From: Isoetes taiwanensis
Lineage: Eukaryota; Streptophyta; Lycopodiopsida; Isoetales; Isoetaceae
Direction of reading: 5' to 3'
Length of the DNA stretch: 64,000 nt
Assembly: GCA_021234155.1 (NCBI GenBank)
Contig: JAJEKV010000054.1
Coordinates: 7,214,655-7,278,654 of the forward strand
Of the stretch, positions 56,945 through 64,000 are shown one piece after another. Made by a program: the position numbers and the translations under genes. Position 1 is the first letter of the stretch. Each line of letters starts with the position of its first letter. Below the pieces are notes generated by a model, which ran no database searches, was not told the origin of the DNA, and saw only the letters and a program-made list of their open reading frames with translations.

Positions 56945-57265
56945 AAATCAAGTACTCTGTCCTACCACTATAAAGACCCGTGATATGGAAGGATAGGACA
57001 TGTAGAGAATCAAGTACTCTTTCCTACTTCTATAAAGACATGTGAGAATAGAAGTATTACACATGTCGTAATTCATGTATTCTTTCCTACAATGCCTTAG
57101 CAAATAAAGTACTCTGTCCTACTACTATAAAGACATGTGACATGGAAGCATATGACATGTAGAGAATCAAGTATTCTTTCCGACTTCTATAAAGACATGT
57201 GACAATAGAAGTATTACACATGTCGTAATTCATGTATTCTTTCCTACAATGCCTTAGCAAATACA
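56945..57265. repeat. tandem repeat of about 159 bp, two copies; third near 59.51 kb
   Basis: Units share CTATAAAGACATGTGA, GACATGTAGAGAATCAAGTA and TTCATGTATTCTTTCCTACA. A related unit lies at 59510-59660. No gene. Confidence 0.75.
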
Positions 57266-57275
57266 AGAAATTTAT

Positions 57276-57297
57276 CGCGGCGGCCAAGGCCGCCGCG
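57276..57297. repeat. GC-only perfect inverted repeat
   Basis: CGCGGCGGCC and its reverse complement are separated by AA: 10 perfect pairs in an otherwise AT-rich stretch, just before a 32-bp unit repeated twice (57321-57384). Confidence 0.85.
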
Positions 57298-57384
57298 AAC
57301 ATTTCTCTAGTTCTAAACCTGTGCAGTAGGAAATCATTATTATTGTCTAGGTGTGCAGTAGGAAATCATTATTATTGTCTAGGT

Positions 57385-58279
57385 TTAATGAATTTGTCAA
57401 CTAGATTTGCATGGTATTCGCAGACACACGGCACAAGATTATACCACATGCAGTCAAATTCGATACATTATTCTTTGCACTTCACATAAAAGTTTTTCCC
57501 ATTCTATATTTATATTTATTCCAATTGATATGCCTTCGCAAGTTTACATTTTTTGTGAAGGACATGTTAAGATCTCTTATGCATGATATCTGCATGACAT
57601 GTTCCATGCTATCAAGGTTTTGCTTTTAGATTCACTGGTCATAAGAATTGATAACAAAAAGTTAAAGCATGAAGGAACATGTGCTAATATATGTTCTCAT
57701 TCTTGATGCCCAAGTAGATGTGAGTAAAATGAAATTGAAAAGAATGTGTCCCCCCCTTCATAATCAATAAACTTAACTCACCTCCACAGCTTGAACACCC
57801 CACCTCCACAAAGACCAATCATGTTCTCCACACACAATAAAGAATGTGCAACTTGAGGATACAAAAGTTCCCAACGTATAAACTAAACCTGTCTGGAAAG
57901 TATCTATGACTCGGGATTCTGTTGCCGATTATATCTTGTTGTAGATATTTTATCACACCCAAGGTTAAAGTGCACATATGCATGATAATGCATATGCTGG
58001 TGGGATGAAACATATAACTCTTCTTGGGATGTGAGCAGTCAGGTTAATACCTTATCAAGATGCAAAATTTCATCCATGAAGGCAAAACAAAATTTTACCT
58101 TTCATCTTGGCTCCATTGCCAAATTCAACCACAAACATACCTTCATACGATCTGACATTAAACCAAATTATCACAACAAAAAGGACCTAACCAATATATT
58201 GTCCTACAGGAATGATAATTACACTTAATGAGTCTGATCCAAAAATCTGCATTCCACTTGCACGAGTTTGATTCCAAGG
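57385..58279. other. downstream flank of the DnaJ fragment, no gene seen
   Basis: AT-rich; may include the 3' UTR of the minus-strand DnaJ fragment. No frame was recognised. Confidence 0.3.
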
Positions 58280-58705
58280 CTACCCCAAATATCTTTTAAT
58301 TCCTGCTTTCTGTTCTGCATTTAGTCTGGTGGGAAACTTCACATCGAACTTTATTCGCAAGTCACCTCTTCTTCCAGGTTCTTTAGCAATTGGCATTCCT
58401 TCCTTCGGAACTACCTTTCTGTGATTGGAATGGTGAGAGTTCTACCATCTAAAGTGTTCACGGTAACAGTACACCCTGTGAGTGCTTCAGCTAGAGGAAT
58501 TCTGTGCACCATAATTAGGTCATTGCCATTCCGCTTGAATACTTCGTGAGGCTTCTCGTCTATCACAAATACTAGATCTGCAGGGACAACATTAGGCTGC
58601 TCGTTACCCTTCTCTGGAAATGTGATCTTCGTCCCCTTCTTCCATCCTGCCTTCACGGAAACTGCATTTTTGCTTCCAGGTTTGGCTATGGCGATCTCCA
58701 ATGAA
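58280..58705 (-). pseudogene. DnaJ/Hsp40 (class B) C-terminal domain fragment
   Basis: Class B Hsp40 proteins bind clients with two beta-sandwich C-terminal domains and deliver them to Hsp70. The minus strand reads VKAGWKKGTKITFPEKGNEQ, ADLVFVIDEKPHEVFKRNGNDL, EALTGCTVTVNTLDGR and LTIPIT in one frame, then VVPKEGMPIAKEPGRRGDLR, IKFDVKFPTRLNAEQKAGIK and RYLG in another, with the stop at 58280. At the frame change near 58411-58420 about eight family residues are missing (between IPIT and VVPKEGMP), so a small deletion shifted the frame. The J domain and Gly/Phe region are absent, and the sequence before VKAGWKK is not typical. It is a truncated pseudogene, or the last exon of a gene with a sequence error. 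Confidence 0.8.
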
Positions 58706-60119
58706 TGCAGGCTTCCTAACCTAAATTTCTAAGCACAAAAGAACAAAGTCGAAGAGGTTACCGAAGCCCGCAGAAGCTGGGTTCGGCGTCCGGCAATATA
58801 CCGACACTTTTGCACAGTAGAATCTGGCCGAATCGCAGCTTGAAAGCAAACTAATTCATTGCTTACCAAATTTCAGAGTTTGCATTCGAAGGTTGCATCC
58901 GAAATCCTTTTGATGGTTCTCTCTGCCGCATGTTCCTCGGTTGGGCATTGCTGCTGCAATGAAGACCCTGTTTCGGCTTGATTTGGCTTGATTTCGGCTT
59001 GATTTGGAGCCCAATAGGCGCCATTAGTTCATCCGTTCTTCCATTTTGTGTCTCTATAGCAGATTTTCTAGTGAACATTTTTTTATTTGCATGAGAGGGG
59101 ATGCGCATTTTTTGTGTATCTGACTCTGGTTGCTGTCATCTGATTGAAACGGAAACAGCGGCTGTCGTGTTCCAGAGCAGCTAGATCCAAACTACGTTCC
59201 CCTGCAAATCCGATCTACGGCCATAGCTAAGGTCTGCGATAGCTCCAGATGATGAATCCTCTCGCCAAAGGAAAATCGGCCTCCTGTTTGCTCTGTTTCT
59301 GTAAACGGAGCTTCTCCTCCTCAATAAATGCAAGAAGGGGATTGATTGAGGAAGGGGAGTCACGTGGCTGTGGCTCCTCCTCAATAAATGCAAGAATGCA
59401 AATTAGGAAAATGTTCCCCGAAAAAATTTTTTGACAATTGTCACGCATGCAATGGAGCATCATGGAATATTGAAGAATAGAATCAAAGTGAATGACTTAT
59501 ATATGGTTTGAAAGTACTCTGTCCTACTACTATAAAGACATGTGAATGGAAGTATAGGACATGTAGAGAATCAAATATTCTTTCCTACATCTATAAAGAC
59601 ATGTGACAATAGAATTATTAGACATGTAGAAATTCAAGTACTCTTTCCTACAGTGGATTGTATTATAAAATGACATGTCACAATAGAAGAAACTACAAAA
59701 CAACAGTGGATGTTTTAGTCCACTGAAAAAAGAACACCATTATCGAACAAAACCATACCTTCACAAATCCACATGTAGGATTCTTTGAAAACAGGACATG
59801 TAGACCTACCAAAACTGATGTTTTCAACAGTGGACCAAAAACCGGGGTGAGTGTGATGGCGCATTGTCATAGCCAAGGAGCTCCGCCATCGCCATAGCCA
59901 ATGGAGGGAAATGCATTAATCTCAGTCCTGCTAGAGCCAATGAAAGGAGAGGACTCGGATCAACATCCTGGCCGTTGATCATCATGAATCACAGCTGTCA
60001 TTTTAAGGGCCAATAATATAATAGGACGGGGATCAAGATCTTAGCCGTCCATCTTGGTTATATAAAATATTTTTTAATGGTTTAATTCATATGATCATTT
60101 TTATGGTTGAAACATTGTG
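58706..60119. other. no complete gene; repeat pieces
   Basis: Holds a third ~159-bp repeat unit (59510-59660), a reversed piece of the 48.2/50.2-kb element (59800-59852), and a near-duplicate phrase CTCCTCCTCAATAAATGCAA (59309 and 59375). The exons upstream of the DnaJ fragment were not found here. Confidence 0.4.
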
Positions 60120-61762
60120 CCCCTAGGATCCATCATGCCACCTGCTTGGCTCCAGCATGCCACGCGGGCTCTAATATGCCATGCAAGATCTAACATGCCA
60201 CGCGTGCTCCAACATGCCAAGATGGCTCAAACATGCCACGTGGGCTCCACCATGCCACCTAGGCTCCAGCATGCCAAGGTGGCTCAAACATGCCATCTAG
60301 TCCAACATGCCACCTAGGCTCAAACATGCCAAGGTGGCTCAAACATGCCACCTATGCTCCGAAATGACATTTAGGCACCAAAATGCCACCGAGGCTCCAA
60401 CATTCCAAGGTGGCTCAAACATCCCACATGGGTTCCAACATGCCAACTAGGCTCTAACATGCCAAGGTGGCTCAAACATGCCACGTGGGCTCTAACATGC
60501 CACCTAGTTGGCTCCAACATGCCACGTGGGCTCCAACATGACGGGGTGTCTCAAACATGCCAAGGTGTCTCAAACATGCCACCTAGGCTCCAACATGCCA
60601 AGGTGGCTCAAACATGCCACCTAGGCTCAAACATGCAAAGGTGGCTCAAACATGCCAACGCTGGCTCCAACATGCCACCTAGGCTCCAACACGCCTAGGT
60701 GGCTCAAACATGCCACGTGGGGTCCAACATGCCACCTAGTTTGCTCAAACATGCCATGTGGGCTCAAACATGCCACTGTCGCAAAACATGCCACGTGGGC
60801 TCCAACATGCCACCTAGGCTCCAACAGGCCAAGGTGGCTCAAACATGCCAAGGTGGCTCAACCATGCCACGTGGGCTCCAACGTGCCAAGGTGGCTCAAA
60901 CACGCCACCTAGGCTCCAACATGCCAAGGTGGCTCAAACATGCCACCTAGACTCCACATGCCAAGGTGGCTCAACATGCCACCTAGGCTCTAACATGCCA
61001 AGGTGGCTCAAACATGCCATGTGGGCTCCAACATGCCACCTAGGCTCTAACATTCCAAGGTGGCTCCAACATGCCACTAGGCTCAAACATGCCAAGGTGG
61101 CTCAAACATACCACCTAGGCCCTAACATGCCAAGGTGGCTCAAACATGCCATGTGGGCTCAAACATGCCACTCGGCTCAAACATGCCAAGGTGGCTCAAA
61201 CATGCCAACAAGGCTCCAACATGCCACCTAGACTCCAACATGCCAAGGTGATGCCACCTAGGCACCAACATGCCACCTAGGCTCAAACATGCCAAGGTGG
61301 CTCAAACATGCCAAGGTGGCTCCAACATGCCACCTAGGCTCCAACATGCCAAGGTGGCTCAAAAATGCCAAGGTGGCTCAAACATGCCATGTGGGCTCCA
61401 ACATGCTACCTAAGCTCCAACATGCCAAGGTGGCTCAAACATGCCACGTGGGCTCTAACATGCCACCTATTGGCTCCAACATGCCACGTGGGCTCCAACA
61501 TGACGGGGTGTCTCAAACATGCCAAGGTGTCTCAAACATGCCACCTAGGCTCCAACATGCCAAGGTGGCTCAAACATGCCACCTAGGCTCAAACATGCCA
61601 AGGTGTCTCAAACATGCCAACGCGGGCTCCAACATGCCACCTAGGCTCCAACACGCCTAGGTGGCTCAAACATGCCACGTGGGGTCCAACATGCCACCTA
61701 GTTTGCTCAAACATGCCATGTGGGCTCAAACATGCCACGGTGTCGCAAACATGCCACGTGGG
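60120..61762 (+). repeat. 19-bp minisatellite array 3, with ~963-bp higher-order repeat
   Basis: Plus-sense units. The stretch 60488-60798 recurs at 61451-61761 unit by unit, including rare variants such as ACGGGGTGTCTCAAAC. The second copy is cut by the Copia LTR at 61763. Confidence 0.95.
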
Positions 61763-62136
61763 TGTCGAGATATATGATATCGAGATCACCATCTTGCTGC
61801 TAGACATGCTTGACAAAGACTGACAAAGACTCGACATATATAGTCTTGACTATAAAATTGAATCAACACCTTATCAAAGATCGAAAGACCGACCTAACTA
61901 AGTAACGGCTGTTATTAGTGGGCGGTGGTTGAACGGCTAATACTATTCTTAGTATCACCGTTTTGTTTATATCTGTATTGATACACAACATTGAATACAA
62001 TTCCATTTTGCCTTTGTTTTGGGAGCTTGCGCTCTCGGATATTGGTGTGCATCCCCTTCTCTCCCTTTCTTGGTGCAACCTTGACATGGTATCAGAGCAT
62101 TAGGTGTGCTGAGATTGATTCAAGATCAACACAGCA

Positions 62137-62517
62137 ATGGAGAAGGATGCAAGCTACAACCAGATTACCTTCCCTGGCAGTCATGCGATTCAAATCTTTG
62201 ATGGCACAGGTTTCCAGCAATGGAAAAGCAGAATGATTTTCATTCTCAGATATGAAGGAGTTTGGGGAATTGTCAATGGCCAAGAACCTGCACCGGATAC
62301 CAAGAATATTGCTGATTTGCATGCTTGGCAGGGCCGAGATGATAAGGCGATGGCATATATCGGGCTCTCCTTAGCTGACTCTATCCTTGATGAGTTCCAG
62401 CAAGAGAATAGCCACGATTTGTGGCATGCTCTCATTGAGAAGCATGACCAAAAGACCCATAAGATTGGGCACTTGTATGCAGAGGTGATGGATATGTCTT
62501 TGGGGCGAGGCTGCTGA
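62137..62517 (+). pseudogene. Copia gag, N-terminal part
   Basis: The start FPGSHAIQIFDGTGFQQWKS and the following VWGIVNGQEPAP, AWQGRDDKAMAYIGLSL and DLWHALIEKH are the conserved DUF4219/UBN2 gag pattern of plant Copia elements. The frame ends early after MDMSLG. A one-base change at about 62505 shifts into a frame that continues as gag (LGEFLDHMK type) into the next ORF. In the RNA it would form the capsid. Confidence 0.75.
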
Positions 62518-62598
62518 AAGTCTTGGCGAGTTCTCGATCACATGAAGCACGCCTTCCAAAGAGATTGAAGCTTTTGGAGAAGAGCATCGATCTCACAA

Positions 62599-63675
62599 AT
62601 GATGCAGCTATTTTTCTCACTCAGGTCATTACCTCATGCATTTGATTCTTTGTGCAGCAGCTTTATGCAAGACAAAGATATGGGCTTCCATCAAGTAATC
62701 GCTTCTATTAAGGAGGAGATCATGATGAGGCAAGATGCAGGTAAAGATGATCATGCCACTCTCTTTGCAGCAGGGCATTCAAAGACTCAATCTACCCTAA
62801 ATGGGGATGAGCACGACGAGGAGGAGAAGCACATTGGCAGCAGATTATCTCTTCCTATTAAGCATGAAGTAGTGGATTTAGATCCTTCTACTTTCTGGAT
62901 ATCAGACGATGCAGTAGCACCCAATAAATGGATGCCAATTTCTGATATTCCAGCACCTTCCAAGAAAGGATTAATAGATATCTCAGCCATTGAGCTAGGA
63001 TATCTTGATGTGGCTTTCCTCTCCCCATTTTCAGGCAATGTAGCAATACTTCATCAAGTGGCATTCATTTCTGATACTTTGGCGGCATTTATGCAAGGAG
63101 GCACTCAGGTTCTAACACCTGATCAACTGATTTTTCTGTTCGGATTACAGAAACTTCCAGCACTTACAGCACTTCCAACACTTCCAGCACCTGTTATGGC
63201 ACTCAACTCTTTTCTGTCTCCAGATCAAGGAGGAGATCTTAATTCACTTTATTGTGAAGGAGTTGAATATGCATCATATATGATCATGATTCCAAAGCAA
63301 GGAGGAGCAGTTGACTCTTTACTTCTAGCAACACTTGATCAAGGTCAAGCGAAGGTACTAAGGTTTGATTTTCATGGAGAATTTCGACCTAGCATTGTTG
63401 GAGTAGCTGCATTTATGGTTGTTGAATCCATAAGTCTTAACGAAGTAATCATATCTGATGCTTCTATTGCCTATATCGAGGCTATGCATGGAAATAATTT
63501 TCATGTTTCTCTTGGCAAAACAATTATGGATATCAAAGACACACTTCATTTTCCTACTCGACTTACTGTTCCTGATACAGTGGTTGATCAGCGGGTCTAT
63601 TTACCTACCAGAGAGAATAGAGCTGATCTCTTCATGCAAACTTGGTTTTTGAACTTTTCAGATGACCTTGATTAA
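62599..63675 (+). CDS. 358-codon Copia gag-to-RNase H-tail fusion ORF
   Basis: Begins with gag sequence (SLPHAFDSLCSSFMQD, IKEEIMMRQD). It then loses the zinc knuckle, protease, integrase and reverse transcriptase. The end, RVYLPTRENRADLFMQ, is the usual Copia RNase H tail (family pattern: valine-rich, then PTREN.ADLFTK). The middle (PTLPAP, LNSLYCEGVEYASYM) is not recognised. The frame is open all the way, so the deletion either kept the frame or was selected to. No enzyme activity is expected. Confidence 0.6.
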   Translation: MMQLFFSLRSLPHAFDSLCSSFMQDKDMGFHQVIASIKEEIMMRQDAGKDDHATLFAAGHSKTQSTLNGDEHDEEEKHIGSRLSLPIKHEVVDLDPSTFWISDDAVAPNKWMPISDIPAPSKKGLIDISAIELGYLDVAFLSPFSGNVAILHQVAFISDTLAAFMQGGTQVLTPDQLIFLFGLQKLPALTALPTLPAPVMALNSFLSPDQGGDLNSLYCEGVEYASYMIMIPKQGGAVDSLLLATLDQGQAKVLRFDFHGEFRPSIVGVAAFMVVESISLNEVIISDASIAYIEAMHGNNFHVSLGKTIMDIKDTLHFPTRLTVPDTVVDQRVYLPTRENRADLFMQTWFLNFSDDLD

Positions 63676-63759
63676 GTGACCATCTTGACCAAGATTCAGA
63701 TCTTATCTCCAGGAGGAGGAGGCTGAGCATGGAGATGGCGATCTCTCATCAAGGAGGAG

Positions 63760-64000
63760 TGTCGAGATATATGATATCGAGATCACCATCTTGCTGCTAG
63801 ACATGCTTGACAAAGACACTCGGCATATAGGTGTGCGACTATGTCTTTGAATCAAAGACCTTATCGATCGAAAGCATCCGACCTAACTAAGTAACGGCTG
63901 TTATTAGTGGGCGGTGGTTGAACGGCTAATACTATTCTTAGTATCACCGTTTTGTTTATATCATTGTACTTCATGTATTGATACACAACATTGAATACAA
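63760..64000 (+). repeat. right Copia LTR, partial
   Basis: Matches the left LTR from its first base. It differs around 63815-63870, where a CTG/CAG-like region reads CACTCGGCATATAGG. Confidence 0.85.

Larger units (their letters stand above)
61763..64000 (+). mobile_element. internally deleted Copia LTR retrotransposon (3' LTR cut by window end)
   Basis: Left LTR 61763-62086 (TGTCGAGATATATGATATCG ... CTTGACA), primer-binding site TGGTATCAGAGC at 62087-62098 (initiator Met tRNA), and right LTR from 63760 to the window edge after a GGAGGAG purine stretch. Between them are gag sequence and only the very end of pol, so the element cannot move by itself. It inserted into minisatellite array 3. 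Confidence 0.9.

Noticed and set aside
60120-61762. CRISPR-like array of regular spacing
   Set aside because: The repeat and 'spacer' together are only 19 bp, the variable part is drawn from a few sequences, and the host is a plant.

Overview
The window is nuclear DNA of a land plant. It holds spliceable two-exon genes with CTAAY branch points, a chlorophyllase relic, plant-type PPR sequence, plant Copia and LINE retrotransposons, MITEs and long AT-rich introns. The exact clade cannot be read from the sequence; a seed-free vascular plant such as a fern is a low-confidence guess. No bacterial-style operons, rRNA genes or intact tRNA genes were seen. Most of the window is transposon and duplicated DNA.

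The organising theme is a multicopy gene family I do not recognise. The best copy lies on the minus strand at 917-4077: a short basic first exon of 53 codons, a 1508-nt phase-0 intron, and a 497-codon second exon. A second clear copy lies on the plus strand (exon 1 45873-46229, exon 2 from 48056) and is cut by a repeat. Related, mostly degenerate first exons lie near 8.6-9.1 and 12.1-12.6 kb (minus) and at 14.9, 17.6, 19.9, 41.1 and 43.5 kb (plus). Nine copies of one conserved intronic element follow these first exons. The element is about 100-120 nt. It has a closing stem whose bases change but keep pairing, a CTAAY branch point, and a CAG acceptor that in most copies runs straight into a GTAAC-like donor. 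In the two clearest copies an upstream UUACCUG, like the U1 snRNA 5' end, can pair with that donor. This is the strongest candidate for an undescribed system here.

Layout. 1-5.6 kb: gene copy D and a partial 2.4-kb-spaced duplication of its intron. 5.8-13.4 kb: a 4.0/3.4-kb tandem duplication (copies F1 and F2, F1 carrying a 550-bp MITE), ending in a 197-bp TTC array. 13.6-20.5 kb: copies B, E and G2. 20.5-27.5 kb: repeats, a truncated LINE tail, a degenerate GC-rich LINE with a YADD box, and a chlorophyllase pseudogene. 27.5-32.6 kb: a protein kinase pseudogene split by an LTR retrotransposon that carries a 771-codon ORF with captured PPR sequence. 33-38.5 kb: nothing recognisable. 38.5-48.2 kb: a MITE, repeats shared with the 13-21 kb region, and copies C, G1 and A. 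48.2-52.3 kb: a repeat pair. 52.8-61.8 kb: three arrays of a 19-bp minisatellite, with 335-bp and 165-bp direct repeats and a DnaJ C-terminal fragment between them. 61.8-64 kb: an internally deleted Copia element, cut off by the window end.

Between duplicated copies, differences cluster at CAG and CTG, which often appear as CG, TCG or CGAG in one copy. This looks like systematic base-calling error at CHG-methylated sites. It may explain many of the broken frames, so 'pseudogene' calls here should be read with that in mind.
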